Assembly: GCA_944326565.1 (NCBI GenBank)
Contig: CALVEL010000003.1
Span: 1-64,000, forward strand
From: Candidatus Gastranaerophilales bacterium
GTDB lineage: Bacteria; Cyanobacteriota; Vampirovibrionia; Gastranaerophilales; Gastranaerophilaceae
Length of the DNA stretch: 64,000 nt
Reading direction: 5' to 3'
Shown: piece by piece, positions 36,100 through 45,198 of the stretch
How the letters are laid out: every line of letters begins with the position of its first letter
How positions within the stretch are numbered: the first letter of the stretch is position 1
Notes under the pieces: generated by a model
What the model saw: the letters and a program-made list of their open reading frames with translations, nothing else
Told to the model about the DNA's origin: nothing
Databases searched by the model: none
Made by a program: the position numbers and the translations under genes

Positions 36100-37140
36100 C
36101 TAAGACTGCTGAATTTGTTTGTACAATTCAATTTGTCTGTCAGTAAGGTCTTTAGGTACGATTATTTTTATTCTTGCGTTCAAATTACCAAAGCCGCCAC
36201 CTTTTTTGGGTAAGCCTAACTCTTTGAGTCTTAGCATCTGACCTGATGAAGTCTTTGGTGGTATTTTGATATTAATATTACCATGGAGGGTTTTTATTTC
36301 TTTTTTAGTCCCCAACACAGCCTCTGGAGGTGTAATTTCAATATCCTTGGTCAAATCATAGCCATCAATCTGATATTCATTATCATTTATATTTATTATT
36401 AAATATAAATCACCTTTATTGCCATATTCATCAGATTTTCCTTCACCTTTAACTCTTATTTTTTGTCCTTGCTTCAGCTCAGGAGGAAGTTTAACTTTAA
36501 TAGATTTCTGCTCATTTATAATTCCTGTACCTCCGCAAGCAGAACAATATCCACCACTAGGCGGACATTGATTACATCTTTTCATATTTGAAAATTTTAC
36601 TGTAATAGGTCTTTTAGCAAAAATATCTTCTAACGTTATGTTTAGATTCTTTGTCATATCTAAATCTTCAGCTTTGGTCTGACGTCTTGCAGATCTTGAT
36701 GATTGAGTCTGTTGAGCTCCAGCAAAATCAAACCCGCTAAATCCTGAATTTCTTCTTCCTGTAGTCGCTCCACCCATCATCATATCACCGAATAATGAAC
36801 TGAAAAAGTCCGAAAAACCACCAAGGTCTTGTCCGTTAAAATTAAAACTTTGATAATTTGCACCTTGTCCGCCAAAACCAAATTGCTCAAACCCTGGAGG
36901 CGGAGTATAGCTTTGTCCGCCTTGCCAATTAGCACCAAGACTATCATATCTTTGACGTTTGGCTTTATCTGAAAGCACTTCATATGCTTCATTTATATCT
37001 TTAAATTTACTTTCGGCTTCTTTAGTTTTATTTACATCAGGGTGATATTTACGAGCTAGCTTTCTATATGCTGATTTAATTTCAGCTTCTGTCGCACTAC
37101 GTTTAACACCTAATATTTCATAATAATCTTTATATTCCAT
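36100..37140 (-). CDS. DnaJ-like co-chaperone with a reduced zinc finger
   Basis: A 346-residue J-protein. The J domain (about 1-70) has [13 protein letters not shown] with the essential HPD. A G/F-rich linker (about 75-140) follows. Where DnaJ has four CxxC motifs, this has only two (CNQC and CSACGGTG, about 188-203), i.e. one zinc site instead of two. The C-terminal substrate domains ([23 protein letters not shown]) match DnaJ/CbpA. It stimulates DnaK ATPase. The region is not next to dnaK or grpE here. Confidence 0.9.
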   Translation of the reverse strand: MEYKDYYEILGVKRSATEAEIKSAYRKLARKYHPDVNKTKEAESKFKDINEAYEVLSDKAKRQRYDSLGANWQGGQSYTPPPGFEQFGFGGQGANYQSFNFNGQDLGGFSDFFSSLFGDMMMGGATTGRRNSGFSGFDFAGAQQTQSSRSARRQTKAEDLDMTKNLNITLEDIFAKRPITVKFSNMKRCNQCPPSGGYCSACGGTGIINEQKSIKVKLPPELKQGQKIRVKGEGKSDEYGNKGDLYLIININDNEYQIDGYDLTKDIEITPPEAVLGTKKEIKTLHGNINIKIPPKTSSGQMLRLKELGLPKKGGGFGNLNARIKIIVPKDLTDRQIELYKQIQQS

Positions 37141-37230
37141 AATTATATTACCTCTATTTTAATGATAATACAAAACTCCATTATTTATGCATTAATTAAT
37201 TATTTTTTAATATTAACAAATGTAAAGTGT

Positions 37231-37258
37231 CTGATAAAAGCTTTAGCAATTTTATAAT
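37231..37258 (+). promoter_or_regulatory. Promoter of the barrel-like protein gene
   Basis: CTGATA (37231-37236), 16-nt spacer, TATAAT (37253-37258), about 60 nt upstream of the ATG; the leader is A-rich and ends with AAAGGAG. Confidence 0.5.
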
Positions 37259-37316
37259 AAAAAAAAACTTTATATATAAGTATACACTTTGGGGAAAATT
37301 TTAAAGGAGATTTAAC

Positions 37317-37946
37317 ATGGGTGATTATGGGAATGTTGGAATTAATGCAGGTTATGCAAGATTTGGAGTTAATGATTACGGTAAAGTCGGAATCGATGGT
37401 ACCATAAAGGGTGATTTTAGCAACATCAATAACGGCTACAAATTATCAGGAAATGCCTCAGCTCTTATCGGAAACGGACATGGCGTTAATGCAGGCGCGT
37501 ATGCAGGCGTTGAATTTGGTAAATTAAACTGTACTCAATTTAACTTAGGAGTAATGGCTGATTATACACAAGCATTTAAAGATCCTAAACTTAAAATTGC
37601 ATCTCAACCAAATGAGCAAATATCATATTCTACAGATTTAGATCCGAAAAAATCATTAAAAACGGGGCTAGAGCTTGGATTTTCAAGAAATATTTGCTGT
37701 GACGATGACAGACGATTTAGTCTTTCACTAATGGGCGGAGCTGATATTCACAGCCAAGCAAGGATTAATACGGAAAAAAATACTATTGAGAATACCAAAC
37801 TTAATAAAGTAGATCCATTTATAGGAACAAGAGCAGAATATGCTAAAAAAGTTAATGATAAGGGGCAAGAACTCTATTTTAGCGGCAAATGTTTCCTAAG
37901 TGACGGTTCTTCCTATGGTGAAGCAGGAATTGGCTTTAGATTTTAA
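37317..37946 (+). CDS. Gly-rich beta-strand protein resembling an outer-membrane barrel, no signal peptide
   Basis: A 209-residue protein not recognised. It is built of alternating Gly/aromatic/hydrophobic strands (YGNVGINAGYARFGVNDYGK; GYKLSGNASALIGNG; VNAGAYAGVEFGK) and ends YGEAGIGFRF; a C-terminal Phe is the usual last residue of Gram-negative barrel proteins. Yet the ATG has a strong AAAGGAG and the N-terminus (MGDYGNVGINAGY) is not a signal peptide. Two Cys (NICCDDD) sit mid-protein. It could be a cytoplasmic mimic, a protein exported by another route, or an unusual barrel. Confidence 0.55.
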   Translation: MGDYGNVGINAGYARFGVNDYGKVGIDGTIKGDFSNINNGYKLSGNASALIGNGHGVNAGAYAGVEFGKLNCTQFNLGVMADYTQAFKDPKLKIASQPNEQISYSTDLDPKKSLKTGLELGFSRNICCDDDRRFSLSLMGGADIHSQARINTEKNTIENTKLNKVDPFIGTRAEYAKKVNDKGQELYFSGKCFLSDGSSYGEAGIGFRF

Positions 37947-37968
37947 TTAATACAGCAAAACTATAATA

Positions 37969-38004
37969 AAAAACAGACACCTTTAAAAAGATGTCTGTTT
38001 TTTT
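37969..38004. terminator. Bidirectional intrinsic terminator
   Basis: AAAACAGACA/TGTCTGTTTT stem with T tract, ending the barrel-like gene and, on the minus strand, the L6-L18 unit. Confidence 0.9.
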
Positions 38005-38019
38005 ATTTGTTAATTCAAA

Positions 38020-38388
38020 TTAGAACATCAAACCTGCTTCTCTTGCAGCTTCTGCTAAAGCAGCTACACGACCGTGGTATAAAAATCCGCCACGATCAAA
38101 TACAACACATTCAATGCCTTTTACTTTAGCTTTTTTAGCAATTTCAGCACCAACAACCTTAGCAGCTTCAATATTACCGCCATGTTTTAGTTGTTCTCTT
38201 AATTCTTTATCATTTGAAGATGCTGATGCTAAAGTTACATGATTTACATCATCTATTAATTGAGCATAGATATGTTTTGTACTTCTGTATACTGCAAGTC
38301 TTGGAAATTCTGCTGTTCCTTCAACTTTTAGTCTGATTGCTTTGTGTCTTTTTTGAACTTTCGGTTTTCTAATTTCTTGTTTAATCAT
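38020..38388 (-). CDS. rplR: 50S ribosomal protein L18
   Basis: Binds 5S rRNA in the large subunit. The 122-residue protein has [35 protein letters not shown] and ends in the L18 signature with [31 protein letters not shown] lies before ATG 38388. It is the last gene of the ribosomal block; the usual next genes rpsE, rpmD, rplO and secY are absent, and a terminator follows. Confidence 0.97.
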   Translation of the reverse strand: MIKQEIRKPKVQKRHKAIRLKVEGTAEFPRLAVYRSTKHIYAQLIDDVNHVTLASASSNDKELREQLKHGGNIEAAKVVGAEIAKKAKVKGIECVVFDRGGFLYHGRVAALAEAAREAGLMF

Positions 38389-38448
38389 TTTATTGTCTCC
38401 TTTCACCCGAACCTTCTTGAAAACCGTATCAAGGGTTCATATTGGCTT

Positions 38449-38781
38449 CTATGCTTTTGTATCAATTACTAATTCTACTTTTGCTTTATCGACATATTGC
38501 TGTCCGAGTCCTTTAGCGATATGCTCGAAAATATCACATAATACATAAGGATTGTCGACTCCTGAAGAAATTCTTATACCTTTATCAGCTAATTTTTTAT
38601 CCGTTTTTTGGATATTGAAAGAATCTTTGACTTCAACTCCAACACATTCTAATATACCTGGTATTGTATACTTCTGTTTTTGAATATAATCTTTAGTTCC
38701 TTGAGCTTTTTGTTTTATAACTTCGTCTTTTGTTCCATATGGAAAACGAATATCATAAATTCCAGAAAAAGATACTTTCAT
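38449..38781 (-). CDS. Orphan protein between L6 and L18, function unknown
   Basis: A 110-residue protein starting MKVSFSGIYDIRFPYGTKDE. It has a short beta N-terminus, a Lys-rich helix (VIKQKAQGTKDYIQKQ), then ECVGVEVKDSF and a C-terminal helix (CDIFEHIAKGLGQQYVDKAKVELVID). There is no signal peptide and no zinc or RNA-binding motif I recognise. AAAAGG precedes the ATG, so it is a true gene. It lies 23 nt after rplF and 60 nt before rplR, where S10/spc operons normally have nothing. A partner of 50S assembly is possible but not shown. Confidence 0.7.
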   Translation of the reverse strand: MKVSFSGIYDIRFPYGTKDEVIKQKAQGTKDYIQKQKYTIPGILECVGVEVKDSFNIQKTDKKLADKGIRISSGVDNPYVLCDIFEHIAKGLGQQYVDKAKVELVIDTKA

Positions 38782-38804
38782 TAAATTAACCTTTTAGCTT
38801 AGAA

Positions 38805-39344
38805 TTACTTCTTACCAGCTTTACCAGCTTTACGTCTGATGTATTCACCTTCGTATCTTACACCTTTGCCTTTATATACTTCAGGTGGACGTTTTGATCT
38901 AATTAGAGCTGCTACATCACCTACAGTTTGTTTATTTGAACCCTTAACTGAGATTTTTGTATTTGCTTCTACTGACAATGTGATACCTTCTGGTGGAACG
39001 ATAATTACAGGGTGAGAATAGCCTAGTGCCATATTCAAGTTTTTACCTTCCATACTTGCACGGTAGCCTACACCTTGAATTTCAAGTTTCTTTTCAAAAC
39101 CTTCTTTTACACCATGTACAGCATTTGCAACTAATGTTCTAAAAAGTCCGTATAGAGCATCAGTTTCTCTTGAATCGCCTACTTTTGATAAGATAATATG
39201 ATTATCTTCAATTTTTACAGCAATTTCAGGACGTACTGTAACTGTTTCTGTACCTTTAGGTCCTTTTGCTGTAACTACTTGACCATCAATAGTGATTTCT
39301 ACTCCTGATGGAATTTCAATCGGTTTTTTACCAATACGTGACAT
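38805..39344 (-). CDS. rplF: 50S ribosomal protein L6
   Basis: Binds 23S rRNA near the sarcin-ricin loop. It has the start MSRIGKKPIEIPSGVEITI, GYRASMEGKNLNMALGYSHPV and the C-terminal KRPPEVYKGKGVRYEGEYIRRKAGKAGKK. 179 residues is normal. Start at ATG 39344 with AAAAGGAG; an upstream extension of 14 codons has no support. The gene is separated from rpsH by a terminator and its own promoter, so it opens a new transcript. Confidence 0.97.
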   Translation of the reverse strand: MSRIGKKPIEIPSGVEITIDGQVVTAKGPKGTETVTVRPEIAVKIEDNHIILSKVGDSRETDALYGLFRTLVANAVHGVKEGFEKKLEIQGVGYRASMEGKNLNMALGYSHPVIIVPPEGITLSVEANTKISVKGSNKQTVGDVAALIRSKRPPEVYKGKGVRYEGEYIRRKAGKAGKK

Positions 39345-39375
39345 AATTTTCTCCTTTTGGTATATTACTACACTC

Positions 39376-39412
39376 GATAAAATCATAAATATTTCGGCTG
39401 TTTGATTTTATC
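39376..39412 (-). promoter_or_regulatory. Leader hairpin before rplF
   Basis: A perfect 10-bp inverted repeat GATAAAATCA/TGATTTTATC (arms 39376-39385 and 39403-39412, 17-nt loop) lies 31 nt before the rplF ATG in the transcript from the promoter at 39448-39476. It is a candidate binding site for a ribosomal protein. Confidence 0.4.
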
Positions 39413-39447
39413 AGCAGGCTTTTCTACCAATTGCACCCGCAAGTAGT

Positions 39448-39476
39448 AGGATATCACATAAAAAAAATATTGTAAA
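39448..39476 (-). promoter_or_regulatory. Promoter of the rplF unit
   Basis: On the minus strand TTTACA (39471-39476), 17-nt spacer, TATCCT (39448-39453), placed just after the terminator at 39503-39537. Confidence 0.5.
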
Positions 39477-39502
39477 CAAGATATTAATATTCATTAACAA
39501 AC

Positions 39503-39540
39503 AAAAAAGCCACTCTTTGATAAGAGTGGCTTTTTTGTTT
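39503..39540. terminator. Intrinsic terminator between rpsH and rplF
   Basis: A perfect stem AAAAAGCCACTCTT/AAGAGTGGCTTTTT with a 4-nt loop and T runs. Both neighbours are on the minus strand, so it stops or attenuates the S10 transcript after rpsH. Confidence 0.85.
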
Positions 39541-39552
39541 GCATATATTTAA

Positions 39553-39948
39553 TTAGTAAACATAGCAGAGAACTTCGCCGCCGATGTTTTCTTTTCTTGC
39601 TTTTCTATCTGTTAATAAACCTTTGCTTGTTGAAACAATTGCAATACCCATACCGCCTAATACTTTAGGTAAGTGTTTTGCTTTAGAATAGTTTCTCAAA
39701 CCTGGTTTTGAAATTCTTTCCAATTTTGTAATTACCGGTTTATTTTTTGAATCATATTTTAATGTGATTGATAATACTTTGAATTTACCAACTTCTTTTA
39801 CTTCGTAATCTGTGATAAATCCTTCTTCTTTTAATAATTTTGCTAATTCAACTTTTAATTTTGAAGATGGCATTTCAACTTTTTCATGAGCTACCATATT
39901 CGCATTTCTAATTCTTGTTAGCATATCTGCTATAGGATCTGTATTCAT
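39553..39948 (-). CDS. rpsH: 30S ribosomal protein S8
   Basis: Binds 16S rRNA helix 21 and in many bacteria represses its own operon. It starts [18 protein letters not shown], has LLKEEGFI, and ends with [31 protein letters not shown]. 131 residues is normal. Start set at ATG 39948, not the ATG 16 codons earlier, because AAAGGAAAAT lies before it. It is the last gene before the terminator. Confidence 0.97.
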   Translation of the reverse strand: MNTDPIADMLTRIRNANMVAHEKVEMPSSKLKVELAKLLKEEGFITDYEVKEVGKFKVLSITLKYDSKNKPVITKLERISKPGLRNYSKAKHLPKVLGGMGIAIVSTSKGLLTDRKARKENIGGEVLCYVY

Positions 39949-40095
39949 TTTATTTTCCTTTATATTATGCCAGATTATTCTGACGCTACTTACCAATTTT
40001 TGTCCGGTTCGACAAATAAGTCGCCTTGACGAGTTTTAGCAGTTTAGCAAGATATAAAGTCTTTATCATTATAAAATCTTTATTTAAAAATATTC

Positions 40096-40302
40096 TTACC
40101 AACTTGCTTTTGTTACACCAGGCAATAGACCTTGGTGAGCCATTTTTCTTAAACAAATTCTGCAAAGACCGAAATCTCTGTGATAGCCGTGAGGTCTGCC
40201 ACAAATTGAGCATCTGTTGTGCAATCTTACTTTTGGATATTTACCTTTTGCTGCTAATGCTTCGCGTCTTAGTTCTTTGTTTATCATCGCTTTTTTAGCC
40301 AT
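40096..40302 (-). CDS. rpsN: 30S ribosomal protein S14, zinc-binding type
   Basis: Binds in the 30S head. The 68-residue form keeps two CxxC motifs, CSICGR and CRICLRK, so it is the zinc-binding (type Z) S14; the C-terminal [11 protein letters not shown] is typical. Cells that meet low zinc often carry a second zinc-free copy; none is in the window. A 147-nt spacer with a small hairpin (TTTGTC/GACAAA, 39999-40016) separates it from rpsH. Confidence 0.96.
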   Translation of the reverse strand: MAKKAMINKELRREALAAKGKYPKVRLHNRCSICGRPHGYHRDFGLCRICLRKMAHQGLLPGVTKASW

Positions 40303-40358
40303 GAATTTCTCCTTTGTTTGTTTTATTTTTCTTTACTTTTTTATTTATTTACTTTCGA

Positions 40359-40916
40359 CTATTTATTCATTCCTTTGAAAGGCATTCCTAATAATCTCAA
40401 TAATTCTCTTGCTTCGTCATCAGTATTTGCAGTTGTGATAATTGATATATTCATACCTTTTACCAAATCAACTTCTTCATAAGTGATTTCTGGGAACAAT
40501 GCTTGTTCTTTCAAACCTAATGTATAGTTTCCACGACCGTCAAATGATTTTGCACTTATACCTCTAAAGTCACGAATACGTGGCAATACTACACAAATAA
40601 GCTTTTGTAAGAAATCATACATTCTTTCACCACGCAATGTTGCCATTGCACCTACCGGCATACCTTCTCTTAATTTATAAGTTGCGATAGATTTTTTAGC
40701 TTTTGTAACAACTGCTTTTTGACCAGCAATCTTTGTCAATTGAGCTTCAATTGATTCTGCTATTTTTGAGTTGTGAGAAGCTTCACCAACACCCATATTT
40801 AAAACTATTTTGTGAAGTTTCGGAATTTCATGTTCATTTTTATATCCGAACTTTTCTTTCAATGCTGATTTTACTTCTTCATTGTATTTTGTTCTTAAAT
40901 TTTTTGTAACTGTCAT
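40359..40916 (-). CDS. rplE: 50S ribosomal protein L5
   Basis: Binds 5S rRNA and contacts the P-site tRNA. The 185-residue protein has [56 protein letters not shown] and the C-terminal [20 protein letters not shown]. Length and order (L24-L5-S14) are canonical. Confidence 0.98.
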   Translation of the reverse strand: MTVTKNLRTKYNEEVKSALKEKFGYKNEHEIPKLHKIVLNMGVGEASHNSKIAESIEAQLTKIAGQKAVVTKAKKSIATYKLREGMPVGAMATLRGERMYDFLQKLICVVLPRIRDFRGISAKSFDGRGNYTLGLKEQALFPEITYEEVDLVKGMNISIITTANTDDEARELLRLLGMPFKGMNK

Positions 40917-40947
40917 TTTCGTATTTTCCTTAATTCTTGGACGTTAA

Positions 40948-41286
40948 TTAAACGTCTAATTGTTCACCACATTTTTTACAAACACGTACTTTTTTGCCGT
41001 CTACGATTTCGTGTTTGATCCTTGTCGGTTTTTCGCAAGCCGGACATACTATCATAACATTTGATGCATCAATTGGTGCTTCAAATTTGATTAGACCACC
41101 CTGTATACCTGCCATTGGCTGAGGTTTTTGAGCTTTTGTCACCATGTTTGCGCCTTCTACTGTCACTTTTGACTTAGAAGGATCAGCTTTTTTTACGTTG
41201 CCGATTTTTCCTTTGTCTTTGCCTGATAAAACGATAACTCTATCACCGTTTTTTACATGCAAGCTTTTTTTATTTTTGTCTTTCAT
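40948..41286 (-). CDS. rplX: 50S ribosomal protein L24 with a C-terminal zinc ribbon
   Basis: Assembly initiator protein at the exit tunnel. The KOW motif HVKNGDRVIVLSGKDKGKIGNV (about 9-30) is clear. The C-terminus has CPACEKPTR and CKKCGEQLDV, a CxxC pair of pairs that forms a zinc ribbon; many bacterial L24 lack these Cys. 112 residues. The 95-nt spacer to rplN holds a small palindrome (CCGATATT/AATATCGG, near 41314-41330). Confidence 0.96.
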   Translation of the reverse strand: MKDKNKKSLHVKNGDRVIVLSGKDKGKIGNVKKADPSKSKVTVEGANMVTKAQKPQPMAGIQGGLIKFEAPIDASNVMIVCPACEKPTRIKHEIVDGKKVRVCKKCGEQLDV

Positions 41287-41381
41287 TAGTGTTTTTCTCC
41301 ATTTTTCATACGGATCCGATATTAAATATCGGGCGTAATTACTATTAATAGGTTATCGACCTTTATTTTTTGAGCCCCTAA

Positions 41382-41750
41382 TTATATTACTTCAGGAGCT
41401 AAAGATATAATTTTCATATATCCTTTATCTCTAAGTTCACGTGCTACAGGTCCAAAAACACGAGTTCCACGAGGGTTGCCATCTTTGTTAATAATTACTG
41501 CGGCGTTTTCATCAAATCTGATTACTGATCCGTCTTCACGTTTAATGTCAGCTTTTGTTCTAACAACAACTGCTCTTACAACCTCACCAGATTTTACAGT
41601 TTGGTTTGGAGCTGCAGATTTTACTGAAGCAACAATTTCGTCACCTACTGCTGCAAATTTTTTGTTAGAGCTGCCCATAACACGAATACATAACAGTTGT
41701 TTTGCACCTGTATTATCTGCTACTTCTAATCTTGTTTCTTGTTGTATCAT
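41382..41750 (-). CDS. rplN: 50S ribosomal protein L14
   Basis: Binds 23S rRNA and makes intersubunit bridges with 16S. The 122-residue protein starts [28 protein letters not shown] and has [32 protein letters not shown] at the end. Both match the family fully. Confidence 0.98.
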   Translation of the reverse strand: MIQQETRLEVADNTGAKQLLCIRVMGSSNKKFAAVGDEIVASVKSAAPNQTVKSGEVVRAVVVRTKADIKREDGSVIRFDENAAVIINKDGNPRGTRVFGPVARELRDKGYMKIISLAPEVI

Positions 41751-41831
41751 TTTATTTTCCTTTTTCTTTTATAGTATTTATACTACATCCGGCCTCTCAT
41801 TACTCTCTGGTAATGCTGCCTTATACAAAAA

Positions 41832-42077
41832 CTATCTTACTTTTTCTACAACTTCTACAACTGTCCAGCGTTTGTCTGCTGATTTTGGTTTTGATTCGAT
41901 GATTCTTACTTTATCACCTTCGTTGCAGATGTTGTTTTCGTCATGTGCTTTGTAGTGTTTGTTTGATTCTATAATCTTTTTGTATTTAGGATGTGGTTCG
42001 TAGTCTGCTACTTTTACTACTACTGTCTTATCCATTTTGTTACTGATTACGATTCCTTGTTTTTCTTTCTTAGGCAT
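41832..42077 (-). CDS. rpsQ: 30S ribosomal protein S17
   Basis: Early 30S assembly protein of the OB fold. The 81-residue protein has [29 protein letters not shown] and [15 protein letters not shown]. Its start overlaps the end of rpmC by 8 nt, so the two are translationally coupled. Confidence 0.97.
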   Translation of the reverse strand: MPKKEKQGIVISNKMDKTVVVKVADYEPHPKYKKIIESNKHYKAHDENNICNEGDKVRIIESKPKSADKRWTVVEVVEKVR

Positions 42078-42267
42078 GTTCTACCTCTTTTTCTTTAATT
42101 ACAGTTTTGGCTTGAGCGATTAGTTTTTTTGTTTTAGAAATCAACGCTGTGTTTTCTAATTTGTGAGTTGATAGTTGTAATCTGTAGTTAAACAAATCTT
42201 TCTTCCAATCACATATTGCACTTTTCAGCTCATCTACTGTTTTTTCGCGCATTTCATCTAATTTCAT
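42070..42267 (-). CDS. rpmC: 50S ribosomal protein L29
   Basis: Small helical protein at the tunnel exit, near the trigger factor and SRP site. 65 residues, starting [31 protein letters not shown]. The L29 core (LFNLRFQL-like [19 protein letters not shown]) is evident. It lies between rplP and rpsQ as usual. Confidence 0.95.
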   Translation of the reverse strand: MKLDEMREKTVDELKSAICDWKKDLFNYRLQLSTHKLENTALISKTKKLIAQAKTVIKEKEVEHA

Positions 42268-42291
42268 TTTTTATTTCCTTTATTTTAAAAG

Positions 42292-42711
42292 TTATTTTGT
42301 CTCTTGTGATTTTTCTACGATTTTCACTTTAATAGGCAACTTTTGTGCTGCTAGCTCCAATGCGTGAACTGCAACATTTCTATCAAAGTAGTCTAATTCA
42401 AAAAGAATTCTGTTTGGTTTTACAACCGCTACCCAGTATTCTAAATTTCCTTTTCCTGATCCCATACGAGTTTCAGCAGGTTTTGCTGTAATCGGTTTAT
42501 CAGGGAATATTTTAATCCAAACATTACCGCCACGTTTGATTTCACGAGTCATTGCACGACGAGCAGCTTCTATTTGACGGCTGGTAATCCAACCAGGTTC
42601 AACAGCTTGTAATGCATAACCGCCGAATTCAAGTTTTGTACCTCTTGTTTCGGTACCTTTCATTCTGCCTTTCATCATTTTGCGGTATTTAGTTTTTTTA
42701 GGCTGTAACAT
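42292..42711 (-). CDS. rplP: 50S ribosomal protein L16
   Basis: Late-assembly protein near the peptidyl transferase centre and A-site. The 139-residue protein has the signatures [19 protein letters not shown] and [23 protein letters not shown], the latter close to the L16 signature. Normal length and place in the operon. Confidence 0.98.
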   Translation of the reverse strand: MLQPKKTKYRKMMKGRMKGTETRGTKLEFGGYALQAVEPGWITSRQIEAARRAMTREIKRGGNVWIKIFPDKPITAKPAETRMGSGKGNLEYWVAVVKPNRILFELDYFDRNVAVHALELAAQKLPIKVKIVEKSQETK

Positions 42712-42748
42712 TATATTTGCTCCTATTGTTTTTTATTATACCTTTTAA

Positions 42749-43489
42749 CTATTCTGCAGCTGCTTCTGCTGATGCTGCTCTGTTTCTTTTAGGACGTCTC
42801 ATTCCTTTTTCTGATCCGCCTTTTTCGCTTTTTGATTTGATATTTTCATCTGCTTTTTCACCAGGCATCAAGATACCTTTGAAAATCCAAACTTTAACAC
42901 CGATTTTACCCATTATTGTATCAGCTTCTGTAAATCCGTAATCTACATCTGCTCTAAGGGTTTGTAGAGGAATTCTTCCTTCTTTTGCCCATTCTGAACG
43001 TGCAATTTCAGCTCCGCCTAAACGTCCTGATACCATAACTTTGATACCTTGAGCTCCTGCTCTCATTGTACGCTGCATTGCTTGTTTCATTGCGCGTCTG
43101 AACGCTACACGTTTTTCAAGTTGTTGTGCTATTTGTTCTGCTACTAATTGTGCATCAACATCAATTCTTGCAACTTCGACAACATTAATTATTACTTGTT
43201 TACCGATATATTTTGAAACTTCTTGTTTCAATTCTTCAATACCTTGTCCGCCTCTGCCTACTACTATACCAGGTTTTGCTGTAACTACTGTTATTGTAAT
43301 GTTTTGAGATTTGCGAGCAATTTTGATTTCTGATACACCGGCTGTGTATAATTTTTTCTTAACGAATTTTCTTATTTTATCGTCTTCTTTTACTAATTGA
43401 CGGTATTCTTTAAACTTGGCATACCATGTACTTGACCAAGGTTTAATTATACCTACTCTAAATCCGGTTGGATGTGTTTTTTGTCCCAT
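42749..43489 (-). CDS. rpsC: 30S ribosomal protein S3
   Basis: Forms the mRNA entry side of the 30S subunit. 246 residues: [16 protein letters not shown] at the start, KH domain with [17 protein letters not shown] (about 71-87), then the S3 C-terminal domain with [28 protein letters not shown] basic tail rich in Lys and Ala (about 215-246, [15 protein letters not shown]) is added. Confidence 0.98.
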   Translation of the reverse strand: MGQKTHPTGFRVGIIKPWSSTWYAKFKEYRQLVKEDDKIRKFVKKKLYTAGVSEIKIARKSQNITITVVTAKPGIVVGRGGQGIEELKQEVSKYIGKQVIINVVEVARIDVDAQLVAEQIAQQLEKRVAFRRAMKQAMQRTMRAGAQGIKVMVSGRLGGAEIARSEWAKEGRIPLQTLRADVDYGFTEADTIMGKIGVKVWIFKGILMPGEKADENIKSKSEKGGSEKGMRRPKRNRAASAEAAAE

Positions 43490-43514
43490 TTTTTATACCT
43501 TTTGTTTTTTACTA

Positions 43515-43856
43515 CTACTTTTTAACGATGTCACTAACTTTTAATGTTAAATGTGATGTACGTTTTAGTCTGCTGTACATACGGCCTTGAGCTCTTGGCC
43601 TTGCTCTTTTGTATGTAACGCTTTCGTCAGCAAAGATTTCAGAAATCTTTAGGCTGTCAGCACTTACGCCGTATTTTTCCTGAGCATTAGCTACTGCAGC
43701 TTTCAAGTTTTTTTCTACCACTCTTGCTGCAAAATAAGGCATAAAACGTAACATGTCTTGAGCTTCTTTGACAGATTTTCCACGTACTTCGTTGATTACT
43801 CTACGAAGTTTTCTTGCTGTCATTTTTATATCTGTTTGTTTTGCTTTAGCTTCCAT
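43515..43856 (-). CDS. rplV: 50S ribosomal protein L22
   Basis: Lines the exit tunnel, where a beta-hairpin lies between L4 and the wall. 113 residues with TARKLRRVINEVRGKSVKEAQDML, and the hairpin with YKRARPRAQGRMYSRLKRTSHLTL. Mutations in such a hairpin can give macrolide resistance in other bacteria; nothing abnormal is seen here. Confidence 0.97.
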   Translation of the reverse strand: MEAKAKQTDIKMTARKLRRVINEVRGKSVKEAQDMLRFMPYFAARVVEKNLKAAVANAQEKYGVSADSLKISEIFADESVTYKRARPRAQGRMYSRLKRTSHLTLKVSDIVKK

Positions 43857-43912
43857 TTTTACTTTCCTTATAATTTTTATCTAACTCGTTTGCGTTTTGT
43901 TATGCTCACGTG

Positions 43913-44194
43913 CTACTTTCTTTTTGCAGTCTTGTCTGAACCTGCGTGTCCTTTAAATAATCTTGTAGGTGCAAATTCACCTAATTTGTGTCCAATCATT
44001 TGCTCTGTTACGTATACAGGAACATGTGTTTTACCGTTGTGAACAGCAATTGTATGACCTAGCATATCAGGTATTATCATTGATGCTCTTGACCAGGTTT
44101 TTATTACTTTATGTTCTGAATTCGCATTCATTTTTTCAATTTTCTTTTGTAGAGCGCCTTCTACGTATGGACCTTTTTTTAATGAACGTGCCAT
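43913..44194 (-). CDS. rpsS: 30S ribosomal protein S19
   Basis: Head protein of the 30S subunit that contacts S13 and tRNA. The 93-residue protein starts [19 protein letters not shown] and has [45 protein letters not shown], matching the family throughout. Confidence 0.98.
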   Translation of the reverse strand: MARSLKKGPYVEGALQKKIEKMNANSEHKVIKTWSRASMIIPDMLGHTIAVHNGKTHVPVYVTEQMIGHKLGEFAPTRLFKGHAGSDKTAKRK

Positions 44195-44264
44195 TAATTT
44201 CTCCTTTTATTGTTTTTATTAGTTTTATATTTATTTAATGGTTTTGCTCGTTCGCTTTTTGGGG

Positions 44265-44287
44265 AGGACTTTGATATTCAAAGTCCT
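44265..44287 (-). promoter_or_regulatory. Intercistronic hairpin between rplB and rpsS
   Basis: A perfect 10-bp stem AGGACTTTGA/TCAAAGTCCT with a 3-nt loop. No U-run follows on the minus strand, so it is not a standard terminator; it may protect or process the mRNA or bind a ribosomal protein. Confidence 0.4.
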
Positions 44288-44305
44288 TTCCACAGCTAAC
44301 TTACA

Positions 44306-45133
44306 TTATTTTTTTCTTCTTCTAACAATTAATTTATCAGAAGCTTTTCCTTTTTTTCTAGTCTTTTGTCCTAGAGCTGGTTTACCCCAAGGTGTTTTCG
44401 GGTGTCCGCCAGGACCTGTTTTACCTTCACCACCACCGTGAGGGTGATCGCAAGGGTTCATTGTAACACCACGGACTGTTGGTCTGATTCCCATATAACG
44501 TTTTCTTCCGGCTTTTCCTAAAGAAATATTTTTGAATTCAGAATTTCCCAATGTTCCGATAGTTGCCATACATTCTTTTCTTACCATTCTCATTTCTGAT
44601 GAAGGTAATTTTATTGTTACGTAATTGCCTTCTTTAGCCATTACTTGGGCAGCATTTCCTGCTGCTCTTACCATAACTCCGCCACGACCAGGATTTAGCT
44701 CAATATTGTGAACTATTGTACCTAACGGAATTAATTCTAATGGAAGTGCGTTACCGTTCTGTACCGGTGCTTCAGGACCAGATACTACTACGTCACCTAC
44801 ATTTAAACCTTCCGGTGTTAAAATATATCTTTTTTCGCCATCAGCATAATATACTAATGATATTCTTACGTTTCTGTTCGGATCGTATTCAATAGTTTTT
44901 ACTGTTGCTGGGATTCCGAATTTTTCACGTTTGAAATCTATTACACGGTATGTTCTTTTTACACCGCCACCTTTATGACGGCAAGTAATTCTACCTGTAT
45001 TATTTCTACCTGCTGTTCTTTTTAATGATTTTAGTAATGATTTTTCAGGAGTTGATGTGGTGATTTCCTGATAATCACTTTTTGTCATACCTCTTTGTCC
45101 CGGAGATGTCGGATTGATTTTTTTAATTGCCAT
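44306..45133 (-). CDS. rplB: 50S ribosomal protein L2
   Basis: Needed for peptidyl transferase activity and subunit joining. 275 residues with the conserved [27 protein letters not shown] near the C-terminus (about 223-250), which holds the His close to the active centre. The N-terminal [19 protein letters not shown] is also family standard. Confidence 0.98.
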   Translation of the reverse strand: MAIKKINPTSPGQRGMTKSDYQEITTSTPEKSLLKSLKRTAGRNNTGRITCRHKGGGVKRTYRVIDFKREKFGIPATVKTIEYDPNRNVRISLVYYADGEKRYILTPEGLNVGDVVVSGPEAPVQNGNALPLELIPLGTIVHNIELNPGRGGVMVRAAGNAAQVMAKEGNYVTIKLPSSEMRMVRKECMATIGTLGNSEFKNISLGKAGRKRYMGIRPTVRGVTMNPCDHPHGGGEGKTGPGGHPKTPWGKPALGQKTRKKGKASDKLIVRRRKK

Positions 45134-45198
45134 TTTATTTTCTCCTTTGATTGGCTTTGTAATTTCTTTTGGACATATGCCTTACGCCCTTTTTGCAA

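Noticed and set aside
41476-41955. 159-codon plus-strand frame across rplN and rpsQ
   Set aside because: It is antisense to two certain ribosomal genes and has a composition typical of such shadows.
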